Below are positions 18,038 through 25,018 of a stretch of DNA of 64,000 nucleotides, piece after piece (position 1 is the first letter of the stretch; every line of letters starts with the position of its first letter). The notes beneath the pieces are model-generated. The model saw nothing but the letters and a program-made list of their open reading frames with translations, was not told the origin of the DNA and searched no databases. The position numbers and the translations under genes are program-made. The stretch is from Candidatus Pelagibacter sp. RS40 (GTDB lineage: Bacteria > Pseudomonadota > Alphaproteobacteria > Pelagibacterales > Pelagibacteraceae). The stretch lies in NCBI RefSeq assembly GCF_002101295.1, contig NZ_CP020778.1, forward strand, positions 1,314,806-1,378,805, in the 5' to 3' direction.

Positions 18038-18114
<77 letters not shown>

Positions 18115-18119
18115 TCTTT

Positions 18120-18401
18120 ATGAAAAAAGCTAAAATATATAAACCCTCAAAAACAGCCATGCAATCAGGTATCAAAAAATTTGATAAATGGATCATTGAG
18201 TTTATAACAGAAAAACCTGGTATTAATCCACTTATGGGCTGGGAAAGTTCAACAGATACGAGCTCAGAACTAAAATTAGAATTTTCCTCAAAAGAACTTG
18301 CAATAGAATATGCTAAAAAAAATAAGATTAACTTCGAACTTATAGAACCAAAGATAAGAAAAATAGTTAAAAAATCTTATGCTGATAATTTTACTAAATA
18401 A
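18120..18401 (+). CDS. NADH dehydrogenase accessory subunit (NDUFS4 / ETC complex I conserved region)
   Basis: A 93-aa homolog of the 18-kDa complex I subunit NDUFS4, an accessory protein of alphaproteobacterial and mitochondrial NADH:ubiquinone oxidoreductase. AKIYKPSKTAMQSGIKKFDKWIIEF, then NPLMGWESSTDTSSELKLEF and the end SYADNF are the family signatures. The start at MKKAKIY is fixed by homology, which places it 5 bases after the tRNA-Pro CCA end. After tRNA 3' processing the message would be almost leaderless. The gene is followed by the SbmA/BacA-like transporter after 4 bases. Confidence 0.9.
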   Translation: MKKAKIYKPSKTAMQSGIKKFDKWIIEFITEKPGINPLMGWESSTDTSSELKLEFSSKELAIEYAKKNKINFELIEPKIRKIVKKSYADNFTK

Positions 18402-18405
18402 TTAA

Positions 18406-19398
18406 ATGTTTAGATTCTTTACACAGAAAAATTGGTTTATTTGGTCATGGATTGGTTCAGCTGTTATTTTATCATCACTTTGGATTCAAGTAAAACTTGA
18501 TGTTAAAATAAATGAGTGGTTCGGTGAATTTTATGACATGATACAAAAGGCTTTGGCTGCTCCAAATTCAATCACAATGAGCGAATATTGGATGAGTCTG
18601 TTGTCATTTATAAAATTAGCAGCAATGGCTGTATCTCTTGGTGTAATAATAAGTTTCTTTACAGCTCACTATTTATTCAGATGGAGAACAGCTATGGTTG
18701 AATGGTATCACAGTGTATATGAAAAGGCACGATTGATAGAAGGTGCATCCCAACGTGTTCAAGAGGATACTATTAAGTTCACAAGAATTATGGAATCTTT
18801 AGGTACAAGTCTTATTGAGGCAATAATGGTGTTGGTTCAATTCACACCTATATTGTTTGGCTTAAGTATAGGTATACCAATATTTTTTTTCGGGGATTGG
18901 GATTATGGCTTAATTGTTGGTGCATTCATTTGGTCTGTTGGAGGAACAATATTTCTAATTATACTTGGATTGATTTTAAGATTAGTTGGAGTTGAATATG
19001 ATCTTCAAAAAAAGGAAGCGGCTTATAGAAAAATACTTGTTATTGCAGAAGATGATGGAACAGTGAGACCAAAAACAATTGAAGAATTATTTGATGATGT
19101 AAGAAACATTCATTTTTTAAGTTATATTAGATATTTGTATTTTAATATTGGAAGAATAGCATATTTACAAGCAAACGTCTTATCGGCTTATGTTTTTTTA
19201 GCTCCTGCAATAGTAGCTGGTGTAGTAACTCTTGGAGTGATGCAGCAAATAATAAGAGCCTTTGGAAGAGTGGAGGGATCAATGCAATATATCCTGAAAG
19301 CTTGGCCAACAATTATTGAACTTGCAAGTGTTTATAAAAGACTAAGAGAATTTGAAAAAAAAATAGAGACAAGTGAGAAGATTTTAATAAAATCCTAA
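18406..19398 (+). CDS. SbmA/BacA-like peptide transporter family protein
   Basis: A 330-aa inner-membrane protein of the SbmA/BacA family, H+-driven uptake systems for peptides (microcins, Pro-rich peptides, some thiazole antibiotics) and, in BacA, factors for very-long-chain lipids. LKINEWFGEFYDMIQKAL-like N-terminal sequence (VKINEWFGEFYDMIQKAL), FFTAHYLFRWRTAMVEWYHS and RLIEGASQRVQEDTIKFT are the family core; about seven membrane segments follow. It lacks an ATP-binding domain, unlike the related long BclA-type proteins. It is preceded by the complex I subunit gene and shares its stop with the start of glpX (TAATG). Confidence 0.88.
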   Translation: MFRFFTQKNWFIWSWIGSAVILSSLWIQVKLDVKINEWFGEFYDMIQKALAAPNSITMSEYWMSLLSFIKLAAMAVSLGVIISFFTAHYLFRWRTAMVEWYHSVYEKARLIEGASQRVQEDTIKFTRIMESLGTSLIEAIMVLVQFTPILFGLSIGIPIFFFGDWDYGLIVGAFIWSVGGTIFLIILGLILRLVGVEYDLQKKEAAYRKILVIAEDDGTVRPKTIEELFDDVRNIHFLSYIRYLYFNIGRIAYLQANVLSAYVFLAPAIVAGVVTLGVMQQIIRAFGRVEGSMQYILKAWPTIIELASVYKRLREFEKKIETSEKILIKS

Positions 19399-20345
19399 TG
19401 GCTTTAGATAATTCACTAAAAGAAAAAATGAGAAGAATTACATCTAAAGCTGCTTTAGCTGCATCAAAGTTCAAGGGTTTAAATGATAAAATAGGAGCTG
19501 ATAAAGCTGCTGTTGATATTATGAGAGCTGAATTAAATGATCTTAATATTAATGGACGTGTTGTAATAGGCGAGGGTGAACTAGATAAAGCACCTATGCT
19601 ATATATAGGTGAAAAGTTGGGGACAAAAGACGGAGCAGAAATTGATATCGCTGTTGATCCAGTTGAGGGTACTAATTTTGTCGCAAAAAATCTTCCTGGA
19701 GGAATATCTGTTCTAGCAATAGCAGAAAAAAATAATCTTTTTCACGCTCCAGAGACATATATGGAAAAAATAGCTGTTGGTAGAAATATAGAGAAAGGAA
19801 CTGTAGACTTAGATTTTACCTTAGAAAAAAATTTGAAAAATTTAGCTGATGCGTCGAATAAAAAATTGAGTGATTTAACTGTCTGCTTATTGAGTCGTGA
19901 GAGACATAGTAAAATAATAGATACTTTAGATAATTTAAAAGTAAATAAAAAATTAATTACAGATGGAGATGTTTCTGGCGCTTTATATGTTACAGATAGT
20001 AAATTTGGTGTAGATATGTTTATTGGAATAGGTGGTGGGCCAGAAGGAGTATTGGCTGCATCTGCACTTGATGCTAGTAATTGTTTTTTTCAAGGACGAT
20101 TTATTTTTAAAGAAAGTGGTGATATTAAAAGAGCCAAACAAATGGGTATAAAAGATTTAGACAAAAAGTATGAGTTGAATGAAATTATATCTGGTGATTC
20201 AATTTTTTCTGCCACAGGAATTACAGATGGAGATTTAGTTAAAGGTATTGAAATCACAGGAAAGGAGTATTTTTCTGAGACACTTGTTACACATAAAAAT
20301 AGCAATACTTTTGAGGTTATTAGTAAAAAAGAGGAAATAATATAG
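19398..20345 (+). CDS. glpX: Fructose-1,6-bisphosphatase class II
   Basis: Gluconeogenic phosphatase of the GlpX class (315 aa), removing the C1 phosphate from fructose-1,6-bisphosphate with divalent metal. NGRVVIGEGELDKAPMLYIG and DIAVDPVEGTNFVAKNLPGG hold the metal-binding acidic residues; ITDGDVSGALYV and GIGGGPEGVLAASAL form the substrate loop, with ITDGDLVKGIE near the end. Length is typical. In many alphaproteobacteria hom and glpX are adjacent; here four genes and a tRNA lie between them. The start overlaps the transporter stop by one base. Confidence 0.95.
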   Translation: MALDNSLKEKMRRITSKAALAASKFKGLNDKIGADKAAVDIMRAELNDLNINGRVVIGEGELDKAPMLYIGEKLGTKDGAEIDIAVDPVEGTNFVAKNLPGGISVLAIAEKNNLFHAPETYMEKIAVGRNIEKGTVDLDFTLEKNLKNLADASNKKLSDLTVCLLSRERHSKIIDTLDNLKVNKKLITDGDVSGALYVTDSKFGVDMFIGIGGGPEGVLAASALDASNCFFQGRFIFKESGDIKRAKQMGIKDLDKKYELNEIISGDSIFSATGITDGDLVKGIEITGKEYFSETLVTHKNSNTFEVISKKEEII

Positions 20346-20387
20346 CCTTGATTATGTAAATATTTTCAACTAAAAGACCTTCTTTCT

Positions 20388-20462
20388 GGTCCCTTCGTCT
20401 ATCGGTTAGGACACATGGTTTTCATCCATGAAAGAGGGGTTCGATTCCCCTAGGGACCGCCA
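20388..20462 (+). tRNA. tRNA-Glu (TTC)
   Basis: A 75-base tRNA including CCA. Acceptor GGTCCCT pairs with AGGGACC, the anticodon arm CATGG-TTTTCAT-CCATG shows TTC, and the T arm has GGGGTTCGATTCCCC. It marks the left edge of the accessory stretch, but I found no second copy of its 3' end before 25 kb that would suggest island integration here. Confidence 0.96.
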
Positions 20463-20497
20463 TTTATTCTAAAAATATTCTAATGTAATATCTTGAT

Positions 20498-20770
20498 ATG
20501 AATTATTATGTCTATTTGTTATTAACAAAATCTGGAAAAAACCATATTTCCTACGTAGGTTATACAAGCAATTTAATTAATAGATTAAAAAAGCATAATA
20601 GTTCAAATGGTGCAAAATTTACAAAAGGTAGAAAATGGAAGGTTATTTATTCAAAAAAATATGACAGCAAATCAAAAGCGTTAAAAGAAGAATATAAATT
20701 GAAAAAAGATTATAAAAAAAGAAAAAAAATTAAAAATAATTATTTATTAAAGTATGAGAAGACCACCTAA
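20498..20770 (+). CDS. GIY-YIG nuclease domain protein
   Basis: A 90-aa one-domain protein of the GIY-YIG superfamily (UPF0213/YhbQ-like). NYYVYLLLTKSG and SYVGYTSNLINRLKKHN give the two-strand motif and the following Arg; the metal-binding Glu is in SKALKEEYKLKKDYKKRKK near the C-terminus. The tail is extremely Lys-rich. Role unknown; family members are proposed to cut DNA in repair or recombination. The start lies 35 bases after tRNA-Glu. It overlaps the glycosyltransferase gene by 17 bases. Confidence 0.85.
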   Translation: MNYYVYLLLTKSGKNHISYVGYTSNLINRLKKHNSSNGAKFTKGRKWKVIYSKKYDSKSKALKEEYKLKKDYKKRKKIKNNYLLKYEKTT

Positions 20771-21794
20771 GATATTACACATTTCAGATCTTCATTTTAG
20801 ACATAATGGAAGATTATATTATTCTACAACAAAAAAAATTAATAATGGTTTTATTCTTAACAATTACTCTGTGTTGCACATAAGTGATAGAGATATACAA
20901 AAGGAGAAAAAAAGTTTATTTGATATAGGATCAAAACGACATTTATTTCGTAAAATTATTGAAAATATAAATAATTTTAAACCTGATATAATTTTTTTTG
21001 GGCATGTTGATAGATTGAATTATTTAGATTTGCTTAAAATAAAAGAAAATTTTAAAAATATTAAGATTGCACAATGGTTTATTGATCCTTTGGTAAAACA
21101 AGGACCAGATTATAAAAAGAATAAAGAAAGATTTTATCTTAAATATCAATTTGCAGATGCAAATTTTTTAACAACATCACCATCTAAGTTAAGTTTTGCA
21201 GATAAGAATTGTTATTTTATTCCAAATGCGATCGATCCATCGATTGATGTATATAAAAATTATATGAAAAATAATGAATATGATGTTTTTTTAGCAATAA
21301 GCCATGGGGTACATAGAGGTGTGTTAAAAAAAAATCATTATGACGATCGTGTTGAATTTATAAAAAAAATTACTGAAAAAACTAAAAACAATTTTTTTGG
21401 ATATAAAAAAAATCCTGTTTGGGGTGCTGAATATTTTGAGGAAATAAGTAAATGCAATATGGGTATTAATATTACCAGAGGCAAACCAATTAAATACTAT
21501 TCTAGCGAAAGAATGGCTACATTATTAGGCAATGGTATACTTACTTTTGAGCATAAAGATTATCAATATCAAGATTTTTTCAATCATAACGAAATGATCT
21601 TTTTTGATAATGCCAGAGACCTTAATTCAAAAATTTTATTTTATAAAAAAAATAATAAATTGAGAAAAAAAATCGCTAGAAATGGATATAAAAAAGCACA
21701 CAAAATATTTAATAATAAAATTATAGCAGAGTTTATGGTGAAAAAAACCTTAGGAGAAAAAATTACAAATAAACAAGTCTGGCACAATGGCTAA
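20754..21794 (+). CDS. Glycosyltransferase, CgeB-like (GT-B fold)
   Basis: A 346-aa GT-B enzyme of the type annotated as CgeB or glycosyltransferase family protein. The N-terminal domain has KILHISDLHFRHNGR and KPDIIFFGHVDRLN; the linker FIPNAIDPSIDVY and the C-terminal domain with GINITRGKPIKYYSSERMATLLGNG and FEHKDYQYQDFF match the nucleotide-sugar-binding part of this group. It is probably involved in surface polysaccharide or LPS. It is coupled to GIY-YIG upstream and to a GT9 gene downstream (8-base overlap). The acceptor is unknown. Confidence 0.75.
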   Translation: MRRPPKILHISDLHFRHNGRLYYSTTKKINNGFILNNYSVLHISDRDIQKEKKSLFDIGSKRHLFRKIIENINNFKPDIIFFGHVDRLNYLDLLKIKENFKNIKIAQWFIDPLVKQGPDYKKNKERFYLKYQFADANFLTTSPSKLSFADKNCYFIPNAIDPSIDVYKNYMKNNEYDVFLAISHGVHRGVLKKNHYDDRVEFIKKITEKTKNNFFGYKKNPVWGAEYFEEISKCNMGINITRGKPIKYYSSERMATLLGNGILTFEHKDYQYQDFFNHNEMIFFDNARDLNSKILFYKKNNKLRKKIARNGYKKAHKIFNNKIIAEFMVKKTLGEKITNKQVWHNG

Positions 21795-22782
21795 ATTTTT
21801 AATTTTTAGGACTGATAGAATAGGAGATTTTATCACATCTCAAGTAGTTACTAATTCAATATCGGAGGTATCAAAAAAAAATCAAGTTGATATTGTAGCA
21901 TCAAGATACAATTCGAAATACATTAAAAATTTTAAATACATAAATCGTATTTTTATTTTTGATAAAACACAAAATAAAATTTTAGATTTTTTTAACCTTT
22001 TTCTTCAAATTAAAAATAGAAAATATGATTATTTAATTGTTCTTGATGGTAAACGAAGATCTTTTCTGAGTGGTATTTTTATTAATTCATCAATTAAAAT
22101 TTGTTTCTTGAAAGATTTTTATCCAAAGTTTTTAATCTCCTTTTTTTATACTAAATATCTAAAAAATACTGAGACAAACACCCAATATAAAAATTTTCAG
22201 ATACTTTTAAACTACTTAGATATCAAATCTCCAAAATATATAAATTATTATAAGAATTATAACTTTACTAAAAATAAATTTAAATTGCATAAACCTTATG
22301 TGCATCTTCATTTAGATGAAAAATGGTTTAAAGACTATTATTTTCACGATTTTGATTACATGAATCTCAAACCTGACTCTATTTACTTTTTTTTGAAATC
22401 TTTAATTAATAAATTTAAATTTAACATTATTATTACCCAAGGTTTCAAAAAGGTTAAAATTATGAATGAATTTAAAATTAAATATTTCAAAAATATAAAA
22501 GATCCTCAAATCAAAATTGAAAAAAAAACTGTAAGATTTATTGAACAAAGTTCTTTTAGAGATCTTGAAAACATAGTACTTAATTCAAAATTTTTAATTT
22601 GTTGTGAAGGTGCAATTAGTCATGTGTCGCATTCTTTAAACAAAAAAACTATTGCTCTTATTCAAAAAGATAGGTTAATTTCAACTAATTTTTGGATTGG
22701 ACATATGGGTAATATCAAAACTGTATTTAGAAATGATATAAAACAGGTAACTAAAGATATTTTAAAACTTAACCTTGTTTAA
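21787..22782 (+). CDS. Glycosyltransferase family 9 (heptosyltransferase-like)
   Basis: A 331-aa protein with the GT9 start KFLIFRTDRIGDFITSQVV, where RxDRIGD is the usual LPS heptosyltransferase motif, and a C-terminal CCEGAISHVSHSLNKKTIALI matching the family donor-site segment (usually D-G/S-x2-H). The centre is very Lys/Asn/Phe-rich. Membrane-associated sugar transfer to LPS core or a similar glycan is likely; the sugar is unknown. It follows the CgeB-like gene in an operon, and its 3' end overlaps the convergent recombinase gene by 21 bases. Confidence 0.82.
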   Translation: MAKFLIFRTDRIGDFITSQVVTNSISEVSKKNQVDIVASRYNSKYIKNFKYINRIFIFDKTQNKILDFFNLFLQIKNRKYDYLIVLDGKRRSFLSGIFINSSIKICFLKDFYPKFLISFFYTKYLKNTETNTQYKNFQILLNYLDIKSPKYINYYKNYNFTKNKFKLHKPYVHLHLDEKWFKDYYFHDFDYMNLKPDSIYFFLKSLINKFKFNIIITQGFKKVKIMNEFKIKYFKNIKDPQIKIEKKTVRFIEQSSFRDLENIVLNSKFLICCEGAISHVSHSLNKKTIALIQKDRLISTNFWIGHMGNIKTVFRNDIKQVTKDILKLNLV

Positions 22783-23715
22783 AGCATTATTTTTGAAAAT
22801 ATTTGCTTCTCTTATATATCTCCTTACCATTTGAGTGGTTTTATGACCTGTCATAGCCATTATACTTCTTTCATCTGCTCCCGATTCTGCTGCAACAGTT
22901 GCAAATCCTGATCTTAAACTATGGCCTGCAAAATTTGTATTTTCGATACCTGCTAAATTTAAATATTCTTTCATCAATAATACCACAGATTGGTCGGTTA
23001 GTCTTTTATCTGTTAACGATAAGCCTTTGGAAAACCGTCTAAAAATAGGTCCAGACTTGATCTTAGATATTTCAAGCCATTTATTTAGGTTTTTAACAGG
23101 GCAGTAATTTTCAGTGGAGAAGTAGGGTATTCCTTTTATCATTCCCTCACCATATTGATCAGTTTTTGACTTTTTAATAGTAATTTTAAGACCCTCAGGT
23201 ACAAATTCTAAATCTTCATGATCAATTGAAATTAGCTCTGTTCTTCTAAAACCACCTCCAAAGCCAATTAATATCAATGATTTATCTCTAAATTTTTTTA
23301 TTTCCTCAGTTTTTTGTTCATTTATTGTATCAATAAGTAATTTTAAATGATTGATTAGTAATGGTTTTTTACCTCTTTGAATACTTCCTTTAACCCTTCT
23401 TATTCCCATTAAATTTTCAACTATAATTGGATGTTTAGTATCTAGATAATGCCCTTTCATCTTATGAACCATGCTTATTGATACTAACCTTCTTCTTAAA
23501 GTGCTTATTTTTGAATTTTTTGAAAGGTGTGTAAGGTATAAAGAAACTATTTTTGGTTCGGTTGGCAATGAATTCAATCCATTTTTTGCACAAAAAGCTC
23601 CAAAATCCTTAAAATCAGATTTATAAGCTCTTAAAGTATTATTAGCTTTTGAATTTTTAAGATTATTTAAAGTTGCTTCATGTAGTAATTTTAGGTCTGT
23701 GGTTAGCTCATTCAT
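22762..23715 (-). CDS. Tyrosine recombinase / phage-type integrase
   Basis: A 317-aa site-specific recombinase. The N-terminal core-binding (SAM-like) domain covers residues ~10-105 (KANNTLRAYKSDFKDFGAFC, STLRRRLVSISMVHKM). The catalytic domain has all expected residues: Arg157 in GGFRRTEL, Lys184 in KKSKTDQ, His265 and Arg268 in GHSLRSGF, His291 in TGHKTTQ and nucleophile Tyr300 in RRYIREAN. Nothing looks broken. The N-terminal part resembles the integrase type often carried on alphaproteobacterial plasmids and islands rather than XerC/XerD; this is by eye. A 15-bp-arm dyad with a 7-bp spacer starts 3 bases upstream of its start codon, an arrangement like a recombinase core site. Confidence 0.92.
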   Translation of the reverse strand: MNELTTDLKLLHEATLNNLKNSKANNTLRAYKSDFKDFGAFCAKNGLNSLPTEPKIVSLYLTHLSKNSKISTLRRRLVSISMVHKMKGHYLDTKHPIIVENLMGIRRVKGSIQRGKKPLLINHLKLLIDTINEQKTEEIKKFRDKSLILIGFGGGFRRTELISIDHEDLEFVPEGLKITIKKSKTDQYGEGMIKGIPYFSTENYCPVKNLNKWLEISKIKSGPIFRRFSKGLSLTDKRLTDQSVVLLMKEYLNLAGIENTNFAGHSLRSGFATVAAESGADERSIMAMTGHKTTQMVRRYIREANIFKNNALNKVKF

Positions 23716-23717
23716 AT

Positions 23718-23754
23718 TATTACTATTGATAACAATTAATTATCACTAGTAATA
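23718..23754. repeat. Dyad with 15-bp arms and 7-bp spacer at the recombinase start
   Basis: The left arm 23718-23732 (TATTACTATTGATAA) and right arm 23740-23754 (TTATCACTAGTAATA) are inverted copies with 14 of 15 positions paired; the one mismatch is at 23726/23746. The spacer is CAATTAA (23733-23739). The inner ends ATAA and TTAT and the 7-bp spacer resemble tyrosine-recombinase crossover sites (Xer/dif, lox, att cores). It could equally be an operator controlling the two divergent starts at 23715 and 23761. Confidence 0.7.
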
Positions 23755-23760
23755 TATTAA

Positions 23761-23979
23761 GTGATTTTAAATGTCAATAGTTTAAAATCTATAATCATGG
23801 TGTCTATGGATGGCTCAATTGAGCCAATATATTTTTTGATTATATCTTTTGGATTAACATTGCTTACTTATTTGGTCTTTAAGAAAAATGGCAAATCTAT
23901 AGAGGTTTATTTCTTAGGTATCATGACTGTTCTGTTTTATATTTCATATTTTATATTAATAATTGCTAAGCCAATTTAG
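23761..23979 (+). CDS. Small membrane protein, unknown function
   Basis: A 72-aa reading frame opening with GTG at 23761; an in-frame ATG at 23797 (MVSMDGSIEP) would give 60 aa and may be the true start. Two hydrophobic helices are visible, IYFLIISFGLTLLTYLVF and YFLGIMTVLFYISYFILII, joined by the basic loop KKNGKSIE. I do not recognise a family. It is divergent from the recombinase across the dyad, and its N-terminal codons contain a perfect 16-bp palindrome. A holin- or regulator-like role is possible but unsupported. Confidence 0.45.
   Translation: MILNVNSLKSIIMVSMDGSIEPIYFLIISFGLTLLTYLVFKKNGKSIEVYFLGIMTVLFYISYFILIIAKPI
23811..23826. repeat. Perfect 16-bp palindrome inside the small ORF
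   Basis: TGGCTCAATTGAGCCA reads identically on both strands. It lies 57 bases right of the recombinase dyad. If the ORF is real the codons read GSIEP; if not, the site may be a protein-binding operator. Such a GC-balanced perfect palindrome stands out in this AT-rich context. Confidence 0.6.
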
Positions 23980-24035
23980 TTATTAACGCTATTCACAGGT
24001 GTTAAAAAACCATTAAATTCAACGATAAAGTGATA

Positions 24036-24250
24036 CCCTCAAAATTGGTCGTATGTTATCGTCATGGTGAATTAAGAGGCAACTCTTAACTGACCATCTA
24101 GGGAAAAATCGAGAGATTCAAGCCTAGAGGGCAGAAAACTTCGCTGAGTAGCGCTAAAATAGCGAGGTGGAAGGCATGGCGGTAGCGCATACAACGACGT
24201 GCCAAAAACTACTGTTCTTTGTGCCTGAATAGGCACAAGGTAACAGGGTT
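24036..24250 (+). ncRNA. Highly structured RNA candidate, unassigned class
   Basis: Five helices follow one another in a segment richer in G+C than its surroundings. A: AUGGU 24064-24068 with ACCAU 24093-24097, and inner UUAAGAG/CUCUUAA capped by the tetraloop GCAA. B: CUAGG 24098-24102 with CCUAG 24123-24127, and inner AAUC/GAUU capped by GAGA. C: 24138-24145 with 24161-24168 (8 pairs, one G-U). D: 24173-24178 with 24198-24203. E: CUGUU 24212-24216 with AACAG 24242-24246, around an 8-bp perfect stem UUGUGCCU/AGGCACAA with a GAAU loop. Two GNRA loops suggest tertiary folding. I could not match it to RNase P, tmRNA, SRP or 6S RNA. It may be a free RNA or the leader of the MGMT gene 10 bases downstream. 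The strand is inferred from the GNRA loops. Confidence 0.65.
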
Positions 24251-24260
24251 TTCCTTTAAA

Positions 24261-24536
24261 ATGATCCTAAAAGGTACTAAGTTTCAGTTAAAAGTTTGGA
24301 ATTATCTAAAAACTATTCCAAAAGGACAAGTTAGAACCTATTTAGATGTCGCAAAAGCCATAAATAAGCCAAAAGCTGCTCGAGCTGTAGCAAATGCGGT
24401 TGGAAAAAACCCAAATGCACCTAAAATACCTTGTCATAGAGTTATCAGATCTGACGGGTCCCTAGGTGGATATTCAGGTCCTGGAGGCATTAAAACCAAG
24501 AAAAAACTCTTAAAAAAAGAGGGAATTTTCGTTTAA
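24261..24536 (+). CDS. MGMT-family DNA alkyltransferase, C-terminal domain only
   Basis: A 91-aa protein equal to the DNA-binding and active-site domain of O6-methylguanine-DNA methyltransferase. GTKFQLKVWNYLKTIPKGQV, the helix-turn-helix SYLDVA-type segment (TYLDVAKAINKPKAARAVA), the acceptor Cys in IPCHRVIRSDG and GGYSGPGGIKTKKKLL are intact. The N-terminal RNase H-like domain of Ogt (about 170 aa in full) is missing. The Cys is kept, so it is not an alkyltransferase-like (ATL, PWHR) protein. The start at 24261 begins at the family boundary; an upstream frame from 24219 would run through RNA helix E and was rejected. Confidence 0.88.
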   Translation: MILKGTKFQLKVWNYLKTIPKGQVRTYLDVAKAINKPKAARAVANAVGKNPNAPKIPCHRVIRSDGSLGGYSGPGGIKTKKKLLKKEGIFV

Positions 24537-25018
24537 AAGTAAGCAAAATCAACGTTTTTTTATTTTTACCCATATATAGTTGTTATATTTATATTACACC
24601 TATAAGTTGCACTATATATCAATAAATCATTAAAATTGACCCCTCTATGGCTCATTAAATGCCATATTCGATAAATGCATTACTAATAGAAATTACCAGT
24701 TTTCATCTAGTATTTATTTAAATATTTAAGAAAAATTTAATTTTTCAAATTGTATACTCTCGCCTTTCTCAAATTAATGCCATTAATTTATGAGATTATT
24801 GGGTTACATTGTTTAATTTATCTTTATTTTTAAGGATTTTAATTAAGTTTTGTCATTTATCAGGATGAAATCTCCAAATATAAATTAAAATTTTAATGAC
24901 AAGATGATAGGTCAGATATATTTCTTTATTATATTTTACCTTAAGTAATTAAAATAATATAACAATTACAATAGTTTACAATAATATATTAATAATCTAC
25001 TTTATATAAATGTATACT
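24537..25018. other. Non-coding AT-rich gap with two inverted repeats
   Basis: The longest gene-free stretch here (482 bases), in a sequence where spacers are usually under 100. I see no supported gene. It holds TATGGC/GCCATA (24646-24651 and 24661-24666, 9-base spacer) and a near-perfect 19-bp palindrome AAATTAATG-C-CATTAATTT (24771-24789). Both contain a related string, ATTAA(A)TGCCAT. The rest is A/T-rich with no clear promoter. It separates the convergent MGMT and DMT transporter genes. Confidence 0.6.

Noticed and set aside
20388..20462. tRNA-Glu as the integration site of an island bearing the recombinase
   Set aside because: No direct repeat of the tRNA 3' end was found up to 25 kb.
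24036..24250. Assignment of the structured RNA to RNase P, tmRNA or SRP RNA
   Set aside because: A segment near 24180 loosely recalls the RNase P GCGGUA..GCGC region, but the GAGGAAAGUCC block and the other conserved regions are missing; no tag-coding or tRNA-like part, and no SRP GGAAGGxAGCA-type loop.
24219..24260. Earlier start for the MGMT gene at 24219
   Set aside because: It would add residues not found in the family and run through RNA helix E; the ATG at 24261 matches the domain boundary.
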